Positions 33,754-44,184 of a stretch of 64,000 nt of DNA are shown here, piece by piece; position 1 is the first letter of the stretch; each line of letters opens with the position of its first letter. Source of the DNA: Tethya wilhelma (Eukaryota; Porifera; Demospongiae; Tethyida; Tethyidae). Where the stretch lies: contig CAXIPT010000001.1 in the NCBI GenBank assembly GCA_964030475.1, positions 9,430,927-9,494,926 on the forward strand. Direction: 5' to 3'. The translations under genes were made by a program, and so were the position numbers. A model generated the notes under the pieces. That model was not told the origin of the DNA and did no database searches. It saw only the letters and a list, made by a program, of their open reading frames with translations.

Positions 33754-34085
33754 CAAAGTGGAACTCAAGAGAACAACAAACTCATGTGGAGTGTCTTCAC
33801 TAATTTAAAACAGAAACAGCAACAGGTATAGCTATTATTAAGAGTCTGATTATGGACTCTTGCTATTATACAAGTAGTAAAAATTTTGAAAAAATAAGTA
33901 GTGTAGGAATGGGCAGTGCGGTAAAAAGTATTGGAACAAGGTAGGGTCTCAGTTTCGGCACATGACTACTTCATTGTTATTTTTTAAACCCTCATATATG
34001 GATTTTTCAGTGTCGTATTGCAATAATCTGTACACTATAATAGTACCATAGCTTATCATAATTATTGCATTGGTTCCATTCAATG
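33754..34085. other. unrelated sequence interrupting pol
   Basis: About 330 bp between the RT and RNase H coding regions shows no pol similarity. It replaces roughly 130 expected codons. With the N at 33753 it probably reflects a mis-join or an internal insertion/deletion. Confidence 0.6.
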
Positions 34086-34100
34086 TTGCATTTGCTTCCT

Positions 34101-35348
34101 CTAGTCGTTGTAGAACGGCACTGACTCTTGCGTCATGTTCTTTCCGAAGATCAGGATGTCATCCACTAAGCACACCTGTCCTTCCAGCCCTTCGAGGATC
34201 TTGTTCATCCGTTTCTGGAACAATTCAGGTGCGCTGGAAACGTTGAAGGGAAGTTTGTTGAATTGAAATCTGCCAAAGGGTGTGATAAATGTGGTGAGTG
34301 GGCGTGATTCCTCTGCAAGAGGAATTTGCCAAAACCCACTGTTTGCGTCGAGTTTAGTAAAGTGGGTTGCTCCGGTCAGCTGGGCCAGGGTATCGTCGAC
34401 TGTAGGGAGTGGGTGGGGCTCCCGAAGGACGCTGTCATCCAGCGACTTCAAATCTACGCACAGTCTGACTTCACCAGACTTCTTCGGCACCACGACTAAC
34501 CCAGCACACCAATCGGTGGGTCCTTCGACCTTTGAGATGACCCCCATAGCTTGCATCCTGTCGAGTTCCTTCTTAACTTGAGGACGTAGAGGGATGGGTA
34601 CATTCTGTGGAACGGGCAATGAATACGGTTTTGCATCCTCTTTCAGCTTGATATGGTACTCTTCGCCTATCACCCCTAGTCCAGAAAACACTTTCGGATA
34701 ATGTTGTTTCCAATCCAGGTCAGCTATGGTATGGTTGACTCGGTTGATCAGTTCCAATGCCGTGCTCATCTGGAGGCTTAGTAGGTTGCTCCGAAGACCT
34801 TTGACGACGAATACGGTGCCCCTCGTCGACTGTTGGCCATTGCTCAGAGTCTCGGGAAACTCCCCCAAGACATGGAGGGGCTGCTGGGCTGGACAGAGTG
34901 AGCGAGATGGTTGGTTGAGGCTAGGCTTCCCCAACTGTGAGTAGGTAGTCTCATTAATGGCAGTGACCTCTGCCCCAGTGTCCAGCTTAAAAGTGACCTG
35001 CTGACCACCAACACTTAGACTGACATTCCATCCAGATTTGTCACTTGGCCCCAAGGCACCTAGAAATGCAGAATCCATGACAGTTTCATCAGCAACTACT
35101 GTTCCTACATTCTTTGTCCAACACTGTGATTTAAAGTGACCTTTCTTGCCACACTTGTGGCAAGAAGCCATTGCCGCGGGACACTTCTCTCCGCTTCTAT
35201 GCTTTGATCGACCACATTGTTTACATGTACTCGAGGTCTGTTCGGGTACTCCGCCTTTGCGGTCACCTTTAGAAGGCTTCTTGGGTTTGTAGAACCTCCT
35301 TCTGCCTGCATTTACTCTTTGCAGCGTTGATGGCTCGTCACCTTGCAA
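34101..35348 (-). pseudogene. gypsy nucleocapsid, protease and reverse transcriptase region
   Basis: In order on the minus strand: two zinc knuckles (CKQCGRSKHRSGEKC; CHKCGKKGHFKSQC), a retropepsin motif (FKLDTGAEVTAI), and reverse transcriptase blocks (LCVDLKSLDDSV, FTKLDANSGFWQIPL, FGRFQFNKLPF, VCLVDDILIFG). The catalytic box reads LVDD, a known type of variation on YxDD. After GK the frame shifts by one base near 34143 and can be followed (EHDARVSAVLQRLEEANATL) to about 34085, where similarity ends. The apparent start at 35348 is a frame boundary, since gag runs into it after a one-base insertion near 35378. Confidence 0.9.
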
Positions 35349-35349
35349 C

Positions 35350-35868
35350 TCATGATGGTGATCTCTTGCAGCTTCCTTTCAGCGTCTTAGCACGATCAAG
35401 GGTGAGCTCTGGGTCTGTTTGCAATTTCTCAGAGAGTCCCAGATCACGGATCCCAACCACCAGTCGGTCCCGAAGCATCTGTTCCTTTAGCCCACCATAC
35501 TCGCAGAACTCAATAAGGTTGTACAGCTCTGCGATATACTGCTCTGCTGACTCCCCTTCTTTCTGGCTGCGTCGGTTGAAACGTGCCCTCTCAAAGATCA
35601 CGTTGCGTCGCACTTGAAAGTGCGCATCGAGTTTCTCGATCACTTTGTCGTAATTCTTGGTGTCAGCTTCGCTAATGTTGGTCGACGCCAACACGCCTTC
35701 AGCCTCTTCTCCCATACAATAGAGTAGGGTTGAGATTTGCCGTTTCTCATCCCCGTCTGCGAGGCCAGATGCGCTCCTATATTGTGCGAAGTGTCTCTTC
35801 CATTTCGGCCACTCATCGGCCTTAGTGAAATCGAATGGTCCTGGAGGGGGTAGCTGGGAGTTCGCCAT
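35350..35868 (-). pseudogene. gypsy gag
   Basis: The ATG at 35868, 28 bp after the LTR, starts a Gag-like protein (PPPGPFDFTKADEWPKWKR, SEADTKNYDKVIEKLDAHF, RRNVIFERARFNRR, LYNLIEFCEYGGLKEQML). This is a capsid-type domain common in animal gypsy elements. One extra A near 35378 ends the frame early; the following frame continues into the zinc-knuckle region. Confidence 0.9.
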
Positions 35869-35878
35869 GTTTCCTGTA

Positions 35879-35895
35879 TCCCACCTCTGACACCA
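35879..35895 (-). promoter_or_regulatory. tRNA primer-binding site
   Basis: Immediately inside the 5' LTR the minus strand reads TGGTGTCAGAGGTGGGA. It starts with TGG, as required to pair with a CCA-ended tRNA, and resembles binding sites for leucine tRNAs. The exact tRNA is inference. Confidence 0.75.
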
Positions 35896-36075
35896 TGTAG
35901 AAGTATTGAAATATCTTAATAATGGTCAAACAGTTTAAGGAATACACACCAGTACTCGACTGACACAAATGATAAAACTGCAGTGTTTATAACCGGTCTA
36001 AATATAGCGTCACTATTCCTATTACATAACATACTAAACATAGTACAGTTACTAATTACTAGCAGTCATTCCACA
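35896..36075 (-). repeat. 5' LTR of the gypsy element (180 bp)
   Basis: TG...CA ends on the minus strand, matching the 3' LTR apart from a few substitutions and a 9-bp deletion. It is followed by non-satellite sequence. Confidence 0.9.
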
Positions 36076-36128
36076 CATAATAGCTGCCAGCACTTAGATT
36101 AGCAGTATTCATTTCAGCAATCCAGGTA

Positions 36129-36301
36129 ATGCATATGGCCATCTGACCGGGAGGACAACTTCGTAAAAGAGTAATATTATGAGTAATATCCATGAGTGAA
36201 GGAATTAAAGTGTTTCCTTAGTTACTGGCACAGCCCATATGTGTTAATTTTGAAAGTAAAACGTTAAGGTGGCTAGACAAACATGCCAGAAAAAAACATT
36301 C
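36129..36301 (+). repeat. direct repeat, copy 1 (~170 bp)
   Basis: From ATGCATATGGCCAT to CATGCC(A/G)GAAAAAAACATT it matches 36921-37086 with scattered differences. The ~620 bp between the copies contains no recognised gene. The pair could be the two ends of a small non-autonomous element or a local duplication. Confidence 0.75.
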
Positions 36302-36920
36302 AGTAAGGTGTTGAGGGCAATTCAAGCTGAAATGGAACTTGACAAGTTCAAAAGTCTGCTAAAATGTGATTCTAAGATCTTCCAACTTTTAAAGGATCGA
36401 TTGTTGATGAAAGTTAAATGTTGTTAACCCACGAGTGAACAGTGGTGGGTGGGGCTGTGTGCACAGGTATTATATACTGAGCATGCGCAAAGCTAGGCTA
36501 TCCAAAAATATAACTGGCAAACCTTGTGGCGGCGCGGGTATAAAGTTGTTAGCTCTCCTGTTGAGCAGGAAAACTAGTTATTCGCGGTAGAGCGGGAAAA
36601 GAAAAGAAAAGCTTGGCAAAATTACTGGTAGGAGTATTTAGAGACTATGGAGAGACGGTGAAAAACTCGAAAAAAAAAGTTTTCCTGGGCTAAGCCCACA
36701 AGCGATGAACGGTAGGCAAGACGCAGGGAGGAGGAGGCAAGGGAAGGAATCAGCCATTTTGGACAGAGGACCGGGCCCTCAAGTAGCGGTACAAAGGGTA
36801 CCTTGGGTATGAGTATCAGTGACAGAATTAGTATCATGTTATTTGTGATTGCCATGTGTCTGAGTGATCGATCAATCGACCCGTTGCACGTGACGTCACA
36901 AGTCACGATATCGCGATCAC

Positions 36921-37086
36921 ATGCATATGGCCATTTGACCAGGAGGACAACTTCGTAAAAGAGTAATATATATCCACGAGTGAAGGAAGTGAAGTGTTTT
37001 CGTAGTTACTGGCACAGCACATATGTGTTAATTTAGAAAGTAAAACGTTAGGGTGGCTAGACAAACATGCCGGAAAAAAACATTTC
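36921..37086 (+). repeat. direct repeat, copy 2 (~166 bp)
   Basis: Second copy of the sequence at 36129-36301, same orientation, about 90 percent identical by eye. Confidence 0.75.
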
Positions 37087-37127
37087 TATAGATATATATT
37101 AGTCCCCTTGGGTTAGGATGATATAAG

Positions 37128-37625
37128 TTAATCAAAGTTGTCCTCTAATGAATGGGCAGGGTGTGGCTTATCTTGGTTATCGTAAGTCACAGGATATTTA
37201 GAGGGGCAACGGGTCCTCCTCATCTCGAGCGTTGGAAGATTAAAGATGGCCAGGAGAGTTTCATAGGGAGCACCATTCCATTGCTTGCTGCACACCTTCA
37301 AAGCAAATTTTTGCACTGATTCGAGCATTGATATGAGAGATTTGTGGTGCGGTGACCACACAGTGACTGCATACTCTAGTTCCGGTCTAATACAAGCAAG
37401 GTATATTCTTATCATGGTACTGCGATTTGCATGTCGGTAGCAGGTCCTGTAAAGAACTCCAATCTTTTGTCTTGCCTTCTGACAGACTTCGCTTACTTGT
37501 TTCTTCCATGACAAATTCGATGTGATCCATACACCCAAATATTTATAGCTTTCAACAGTTTCCAGAGTAGCCCCTTAGATAGTTAATCCTGTGCTGTTAT
37601 TAGTGCTGAAACGGATAGTCTGATT
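37128..37625 (-). pseudogene. LINE reverse transcriptase, C-terminal fragment
   Basis: The minus-strand frame contains ESYKYLGVWITSNLSWKKQV, then KIGVLYRTCYRHANRSTMIR and LACIRPELEYAVTVWSPHHK. These are hallmarks of the thumb and post-RT region of non-LTR retrotransposons (SYKYLG, then PxLEYAxxVWxP). The frame is open upstream to about 37625 except for one TAG at about 37577. The 3' end of the protein lies at 37128. The rest of the LINE is absent, as in a 5'-truncated copy. Confidence 0.85.
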
Positions 37626-37752
37626 ATCCGGATATCTGTCAGTGATGCTGTTATTTGATGTAGCAAAAACACACAAACGGAACACGTGCTGTTTGCGCAT
37701 GCGCACTAGTCCACATTCTTGAGGTTTTTTCCTTTTTCACCACGTGTGAAAA

Positions 37753-38143
37753 ATGGCTTCGAGACCAAGAAGGAGTGCTGTTTGGGAGTTCTTTGACGAA
37801 CCAAGGGTAGTCTCTGAGCTAAAAAACGGGAAAGCAATTTAAAAAGTACAATGCAAGCTATGTGTGCAACAACTTTCTGATGGTGGTGGAACAACGAACA
37901 CCTTCAAGCTAAGCACCCACAAGAGTACAAGCGAATGATTGGCGAAAGTGGGGGTTCGACTTCAAAGCAAACTACACTGGCAGAAGGAGTTAAAAGATGC
38001 TCACCACAGCGTGCTGCTAACATCACCGACCTAATAGCTCAGTTCGTTTGTTTAGATCTTCGTCCTTTAAGTGTTGTTGATGGCGAGGGTTTCAAAAGAC
38101 TAATGACATTTGTTGAGCCTGGATACAAAGTACCATCTGTGAA
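37753..38143 (+). pseudogene. BED-finger hAT transposase, N-terminal fragment (hAT-3)
   Basis: MASRPRRSAVWEFFDEP starts a BED zinc finger. An in-frame TAA after KAI and a frameshift after GGGTTN interrupt it; the frame 37935-38143 continues with HPQEYKRMIGESGG and then DLRPLSVVDGEGFKRLMTF, the segment that normally follows the finger in ZBED-type hAT proteins. Similarity ends at YKVPS. The remainder may lie in the assembly gap at 38490 or be lost. Confidence 0.8.
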
Positions 38144-38489
38144 CGGATCAAGTAAAAATCAGTCATTATACACACTTCCATGAATTCCATTAATTGAGGT
38201 CAAAGTTTAGGGAATGGTACTACCAAATAGTATATTTCTATCAGTATATACCAACTAAGCTAAGGCATGAAAAATTGCTACTATGGTTACCAACTAATTG
38301 AATTATCTACTCACATATATGGTATGATAAACGCCTATAAAATCCTTAATTAGTTATGTGGCAACATTAATTTAATTAGAAAAATGCAAATCATGTAGCT
38401 GGATAGTAATATTGCAACCAGTAGACCAATTATTCATCTAGTTTAGCAGTTACATATCAATAGCTATAAAAATATGATTAATTTAAATG

Positions 38490-39146
38490 NNNNNNNNNNN
38501 NNNNNNNNNNNNNNNNNNNNNNNNNNNNNNNNNNNNNNNNNNNNNNNNNNNNNNNNNNNNNNNNNNNNNNNNNNNNNNNNNNNNNNNNNNNNNNNNNNNN
38601 NNNNNNNNNNNNNNNNNNNNNNNNNNNNNNNNNNNNNNNNNNNNNNNNNNNNNNNNNNNNNNNNNNNNNNNNNNNNNNNNNNNNNNNNNNNNNNNNNNNN
38701 NNNNNNNNNNNNNNNNNNNNNNNNNNNNNNNNNNNNNNNNNNNNNNNNNNNNNNNNNNNNNNNNNNNNNNNNNNNNNNNNNNNNNNNNNNNNNNNNNNNN
38801 NNNNNNNNNNNNNNNNNNNNNNNNNNNNNNNNNNNNNNNNNNNNNNNNNNNNNNNNNNNNNNNNNNNNNNNNNNNNNNNNNNNNNNNNNNNNNNNNNNNN
38901 NNNNNNNNNNNNNNNNNNNNNNNNNNNNNNNNNNNNNNNNNNNNNNNNNNNNNNNNNNNNNNNNNNNNNNNNNNNNNNNNNNNNNNNNNNNNNNNNNNNN
39001 NNNNNNNNNNNNNNNNNNNNNNNNNNNNNNNNNNNNNNNNNNNNNNNNNNNNNNNNNNNNNNNNNNNNNNNNNNNNNNNNNNNNNNNNNNNNNNNNNNNN
39101 NNNNNNNNNNNNNNNNNNNNNNNNNNNNNNNNNNNNNNNNNNNNNN
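38490..39146. other. assembly gap (657 N)
   Basis: A run of N. All open frames drawn through it are meaningless. Confidence 1.
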
Positions 39147-39410
39147 AAAAAAAACATTGGAAATGTATTGAGACATAGGAATGGTTAAATCGTAAAAAGA
39201 AAGCAAACAAGATGGAATGGCTGTTTGAGTGTGTGCAGAATTCTTCCTGTGTGGGCTGCATGTATTACCGTGACTCTCTTTCCATGTTGAGTCCCTCATG
39301 TTGCCCATATATAGGAATAATTCTTTACACACTCAAATAGCCATTCCATCTTGTTTGCTTTCTTTTTACGATTTAAACATCTCTGTCTCAATACATTTGC
39401 AATGGTTTTT
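39147..39410. mobile_element. foldback MITE, family A, copy 1
   Basis: The left arm (39147-39248) and the complement of the right arm (about 39310-39410) match closely over ~100 bp (AAATGTATTGAGACA, AAATCGTAAAAAGAAAGC, AAGATGGAATGGCT), separated by about 60 bp. The element may extend leftward into the gap. A related copy is at 57227-57441. Confidence 0.8.
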
Positions 39411-39529
39411 TTACTGTTTGTCCTCATTTTTTCATAATTCTACGAATCGTATTTGAGTTTGCGTGTATATGGTAGTTACTTGTACACTATCAGCAAGGGA
39501 CATTATAGCTTATATAATTTTTGCTATCA

Positions 39530-40192
39530 GCATTGCAGTATAAAATTACTGAAAGCGTCTCAGGAGGCTGGAGCTGTTTCTTAGATTCTAAAAAATTTAT
39601 TGGCTTTTCTCATCTTATAGTCACAAGTGTAACAAAGTATTTACCTCATAAATATTGAAGACTGAAATGTTACAGAGTTCAGCACAACTAGAAATCTTCA
39701 GTTAAAAGCAGGAAGCAGCGAATTCCAAATTGTCTATCTGGAAAAGGGTCGTCATTATGAATTTTCAAGTAGCTTATAAATTATGCATAAGTGTAGAAAT
39801 TAATGGCTGCCATATGGAGAAGGCGCTTTTCGCCTTGTATCTAGCGACTCAATGAGAGACTTGAAAAACGATGCCAAAAGGACCTTAAGACAAAGAAACC
39901 ACATCTATTCGTTCAAGAATCAACTTCTGAAAGTGAGTGCTTTTTGAGAAAAGTCGTATCAAGATAGAAGAAGAAGAAGAAGAAGAAGATGGAGAAAATT
40001 GGAGATTTGGCATATTTTAGTTCGGTACCTTAGTGATAGTTTTAGGCCATGTTTTTGGGCTGGTTAGAAAGAGAATGAGCTAAGAAGTAGCTTTAGTAGC
40101 CTTTTAGTGTCAAGCGCTCATTTTTTGCAAAGTTATTAGCGTGAATATTTGTATTGCGCTAATGGGCCATCCGTGCCATTCCTATGTACCCA
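39530..40192 (+). repeat. dispersed repeat family B, tandem unit 1
   Basis: Matches the following unit (40193-40870) along most of its length. Shared landmarks are GGCTGCCATA, GCGACTCAA, TCAAGAATCA, an AGA trinucleotide run (39966-39989) and the end CCATCCGTGCCATTCCTATG. Inverted copies occur at 56521-57000 and 54300-54494. Confidence 0.75.
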
Positions 40193-40870
40193 GTAAAGGT
40201 CACTATGAAGCAGGCTCAGGAGCTGTATCTTACAAAAATTAATTTACTTGCTTTGCTAGTCTATTCACCTCCTAAATATTTAAGACTGACCCTGGTTACA
40301 AAGACTTCAGCACAACCAGAAATCTTCAGGTAAAACAGGCAGAGCAACGAATGGTGGGTGTATATTCGGATTCCAAATAACGCACACTTGTCTAACTGGA
40401 AAAGGGTTGTCAATTTGATTTACAAGGTAGCTAATGAATTAATAATATAGAAATGAATGGCTGCCATACGGAGAAAGCGCTTTTCGTCTTCTATCTAGCG
40501 ACTCAACTAGAGAGACGAATAACCGATACAAAAAGCACACAAAGACAAAGAAACCAAGTTTATTGGTTCAAGAATCAGCTTTTGAAAGTGAGTGGTCTTT
40601 GAGAAAAGTCGTTCCAAGATAGAAGAAGAAGAAGAAGAAGAAGAAGATGAAGATGGAGAAAATTGGAGGTTTGACATGCTTGTGTTGTTAACTTTAGCGA
40701 TGGTTTTAGGCTATGTTTTTAGGCTCAATAGAAAGAGAAAAGGCTAAATAGTAGCTTAAAAAGCCTTTTAGTGCCAGGCGCTCATTTTTTGTAGAGTTAT
40801 TTGCGTGAATATTTGTATTGTTGCGCTAATAGGCCATCCGTGCCATTCCTATGTACTCAGTACTACCGTA
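40193..40870 (+). repeat. dispersed repeat family B, tandem unit 2
   Basis: Second tandem unit with an AGA run at about 40621-40648. It ends in TACTCAGTACTACCGTACTG followed by GGAATACCATACTGGG, which recalls the near-palindromic CCCAGTACGGTAGTACTGGG at 56521. Confidence 0.75.
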
Positions 40871-40948
40871 CTGGGAATACCATACTGGGAATAACCTGCT
40901 GAATGGTGTTAGTCAGGGATGACATCTATTCTGAATGCTATTATATAC

Positions 40949-41095
40949 TTATCGCTATAGTAGCGGTGCGATATCGGGAAATATCACGAATAAATTGCCT
41001 ATAGGTATTGAATGAGTGCGAAGCACGAGTTTAATGCCTAGGGCAATTTACGAGTGAAATTTCCCGGTATTCACACCGTTACTATAGCAATAAGG
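40949..41095. repeat. 147-bp near-perfect palindrome (foldback element)
   Basis: Arms of about 73 bp meet at GTGCGAAGCAC (41016-41026). TTATCGCTATAGTAGCGGTG on the left pairs with CACCGTTACTATAGCAATAA on the right. Probably a MITE-like foldback sequence; it would form a long hairpin. Confidence 0.85.
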
Positions 41096-41392
41096 GATTT
41101 ATCGTATATACAATACACTGTGATTTAGACAGTTAGCTTGCCTACTATTATTCTTTCTATTCTTCTTACTATATTATTTTATGAGGGTGAAATTTTACTT
41201 ACCAGCAACAGCGCAGCAAATGACAGCTCTCTTGTCTGGCTATCTCACAAAAAAACATAGTCACGTGGGTAACACGACTGATATGGCTTTCTCACGTGGG
41301 TAACACGGCTGATATGGCAAAATATCAGTAGAGTTCAATTTTTAAGCCTTGGCACGTGCGTAGCACGTGCAGAGGGTTACGGTAGTCGTTTT

Positions 41393-41413
41393 GTGTGTGT
41401 GTGTGTGTGTGTG
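41393..41413. repeat. (GT)n microsatellite
   Basis: About ten GT units. Nearby, ACGTGGGTAACACG and TGATATGGC are duplicated (41262-41320). Confidence 0.8.
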
Positions 41414-41511
41414 TCTGTCTGTTACTAGATTATCTGAAGAATGACAGCTCTATGGTCCAAATGAAAGGTACTTACGTTCATAAATCGAAATTATCTAGAA
41501 ATTTGTTGTGN

Positions 41512-41718
41512 AAGTCATATCTGGCTATCAACATCTCTCATTACATTCAATGCAATTTGTTAAGGCATCAGTCAGTGAAGCTTTAGGAAAAGCTGGCATT
41601 TCCTTTACCGAAATTGATGGGCTTGAGGAGGCCTTTTCTAGTGTCCCAAGTGTTTTTGAAGGTCTTGAAACAACGTACAAACAGGAGAAATACTTTAAAC
41701 AACACTTCAACCTGTTGG
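41512..41718 (+). pseudogene. coding fragment of unknown family, right of a contig join
   Basis: The frame starts right after the N at 41511 and reads FVKASVSEALGKAGIS, then SSVPSVFEGLETTYKQEKYF and KQHFNLL up to a plausible donor (TTG|gtatgt). Regular helical composition and the GLETxYKQxKYF motif look like real coding sequence from a repeated, perhaps transposon-linked protein. I cannot name it. Confidence 0.4.
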
Positions 41719-41798
41719 TATGTGAGGATATATGTGACCTGTCAAGGGAAAACCTGCCGGTTAGGAAAATCTGCGAATTTTGAGTTAGCTATTCCACG

Positions 41799-41902
41799 TA
41801 GAGTAATTAATTGATCTTCGCCAGACACCAATAATCGTCGGTTATTCTGCCAAGTACAGGACTATTTACCACTATCTAACTACATGCACTTACACAAGGT
41901 TA
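41799..41902 (+). repeat. dispersed 104-bp repeat, copy 1
   Basis: Matches 60039-60142 with two substitutions (TAGAGTAATTAATTGATC to CTTACACAAGGTTA). The flanks differ. Confidence 0.85.
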
Positions 41903-42118
41903 CATTGCCAGAAATGTCCCATACAAAGCTGGACATGACACGGACTTCCGGTTTAATGAGTATACGCAGCAGATAAACGGAAAAATGCTAGTCTCCGCCT
42001 ACCTATGGGCGTGACTGAACGTGTTCGTTCGTGCATTTTTTTGCCTGCGCGCAATTTTGTGCTGATCATTAAAAAAAAACATCAAAAAGAACGAAGTCAA
42101 TCGTGAAAACGGTAAACC

Positions 42119-42998
42119 ATGAGCTCAACCACTAAGCCTAGAAGGAGTGCTGCAACTAGCAGTTATGCTCAAGGATATTACAAAGCTCTAAATAATCGTT
42201 GCTCTGCTGACGTATTTGGCCCTATCTCAGCGGTAATTCACCACTCTGAGCAGCATCTTCGTTGCAGTGATGACAAGCTGCCACAAGACTGTTTTTTGGT
42301 GGAGAGAGTGGTAGCATTGAGAAGATGTAAAGTAAGTAGAATCATTAAGCCTGCTGCATGAGCTATCAATTCATGGTATCCAGGCCATAATTATGATCAT
42401 TTATCAATATGACTGCATGACAGGGAAGGAATGAGTATCTAATACTTTGGGAAGGGTATCCAAAGGAAGAGGCATCATGGATTCCAGCTGGAGATGTAAG
42501 CTCTGCAGCAATCAGGTATGCATAAAACAGTAACAGTTACTAAGTCTAAGATAACTATGATTATAGCCTGATTGCGATTTTCATGTTCAATATAGATCGT
42601 TTGAGTCACCATCTCCTAGTTGGCGCCTGATTTCTGATGCTACAAGTCACTTTAAGTCAGCCATCTATGCAAGTTTGAAGGCAGGATTGAATACAAAGAA
42701 TCGATTTGAAGTAGAGTTTAGAACAGATGTATTCAGATATTTATTTAATAGTAAAGGAAGCACTCCGCCAAGAGGCCGAGGGCTATTTTATGATTTACAA
42801 GATTTTGACAAAACCTACTTTAGTGATGATTGGTATGTAGTTTATAATAAACTTGGAGATGGGTGTAGTGTAGAGTTTCCTATTAGATTAGAGAGTAAAT
42901 TGAAATGGTCTAGCGTAGTTTATAATGCTGATAAAAGTGTAAAACCCAAGACTTTTTCCGAAATTGTTTGTGTAACTTTAGTTAAAAATGTAATCTAA
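42119..42998 (+). CDS. chromodomain protein, three exons
   Basis: The ATG at 42119 starts a 235-residue protein (exons 42119-42331, 42424-42515, 42596-42998; clean GT/AG borders with frame preserved). The chromodomain is split by the first intron (DCFLVERVVALRRCK, then EYLILWEGYPKEEASWIP) and has the W-x-GY and W aromatic positions expected for methyl-lysine reading. The C-terminal region (FRTDVFRYLFNSKGSTPPRG, FYDLQDFDKTYFSDDWYVVY) is unrecognised. The gene faces the minus-strand gene at 43120 tail to tail. A decayed copy with the same exon borders is at 57528. Chromodomains occur in many mobile elements as well as host chromatin proteins, so this may belong to the multi-gene block 42.1-49.3 kb. 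Confidence 0.75.
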
Positions 42999-43119
42999 TA
43001 AAATTTAATTATGAACTGTTACAAGCTGACACAACAATCATGATGCATGCATATAAAAATTATACGTAGTATGATAAAATACTTTGCACAAAAGAAAAGA
43101 GGCACACTAAATTAATCTG

Positions 43120-43515
43120 TCATTCAGGTATCCAGCTGAAAGGGTCTGGGAGGGCATGGTGCACGTGACTTGGAACCATTTCACCAGCCACCCATTTCCA
43201 CAAATCATCCATGGCTTCACTACAAAATGTGGTAAAGTACAACTTAATGTTGCGGTCAACAGTCAATATTGTTCCAAGTCTCGAGTTTTCGATTCGAGTT
43301 ATTCCACCTCTTCCAACAAGCAGTCTAGTGTTTGGTTTCTTTACTGCAAATTTACCTTCAATGATACAGAATTCTCTCACAAAAATCTTCATGATCATCT
43401 GCATTAAAATACGTAGTGTAAGCTGTGTACCATTAAGTTTATCAAAATTAATATTGAAACTTACCTGATAATGATTTAATAGCTGGTCAATAGTAAGAAA
43501 CACGTCACTGGCCAA
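43120..43515 (-). CDS. small protein of unknown function, partial model
   Basis: Two exons are likely: one ending FLTIDQLLNHYQ|gtaagt near 43465, and one starting near 43400 with MIMKIFVREFCIIEGKFAV. The second continues NTRLLVGRGGITRIENSRL and FTTFCSEAMDDLWKWVAGEM to a stop at 43120. The start lies upstream and is not resolved, because a TGA precedes the first exon in frame near 43525. Composition and splice borders look genuine. Its stop is about 120 bp from the end of the chromodomain gene on the other strand. Confidence 0.45.
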   Translation of the reverse strand: MASDVFLTIDQLLNHYQVSFNINFDKLNGTQLTLRILMQMIMKIFVREFCIIEGKFAVKKPNTRLLVGRGGITRIENSRLGTILTVDRNIKLYFTTFCSEAMDDLWKWVAGEMVPSHVHHALPDPFSWIPE

Positions 43516-44184
43516 GGTTCAGTTACAGACTGTGACAACAGCTACGTATATAGATCGAGTCTCTGCAAAACAATAACGAGTCAACGGGTGTCAAGGCATG
43601 TACAATATTATGGTCATGCCATGCATGTGATGCTATTACAGTGTTGAAAGATCTAACATGAATGGCTATTATTGATATATCATGGTAATCTTTGTGGTAT
43701 CCGAGCAGTATGGATATCGGGTGGTATCAGCCTTATTGGCTGTATGGGTGACTATACCGACCAAAGGGTTGAATGTGGTTTGGATAATTGACCATGTCTG
43801 AAAGGCTGAAGGTAACTGGCACCTGCATGCATGCATAATGTTTTATGGCTGCTATCAGGCATAAAATTGTGCACATGTTCTGTGTGACTGAATTCAACAT
43901 GCATACAATGACTTAACTTTCAGAAGAGCCTTGCTGATCTACCCGTGCATATGATTTTGAGTCCAATTCAGGATGATTCCAATACCTTAATTGTGACTTC
44001 TCTTCTAGATCTAAATAAAAAAAAAGTAGCATCACATCAGTGTGTGCTATTATGACATGTGCATGGATATGAAAACTTCAGGATATAGCTAGTTATAGCC
44101 CAAGGTAAATCTTTTGCCAATTTGGGAGCTTTTAAAAAAGCTGGTTGTTTGTCATGGATGGTAGCATGATTATGTCTCCATATT

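Larger units (their letters stand above)
31938..36075 (-). mobile_element. Ty3/gypsy LTR retrotransposon (decayed, possibly chimeric)
   Basis: Similar LTRs (31938-32126 and 35896-36075) flank gag, protease, RT, RNase H and integrase coding on the minus strand, in the Ty3/gypsy order with integrase last. A primer-binding site and polypurine tract are in place. There are several frameshifts, and unrelated sequence with a single-N join (33753) sits between RT and RNase H. The flanks do not form a target duplication: CTTTG before the left LTR, CATAA after the right. Satellite DNA lies on one side only, which suggests that two copies were joined. Confidence 0.9.

Noticed and set aside
38464..39332. 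Long open frames of 224-284 codons
   Set aside because: They are made of N bases.
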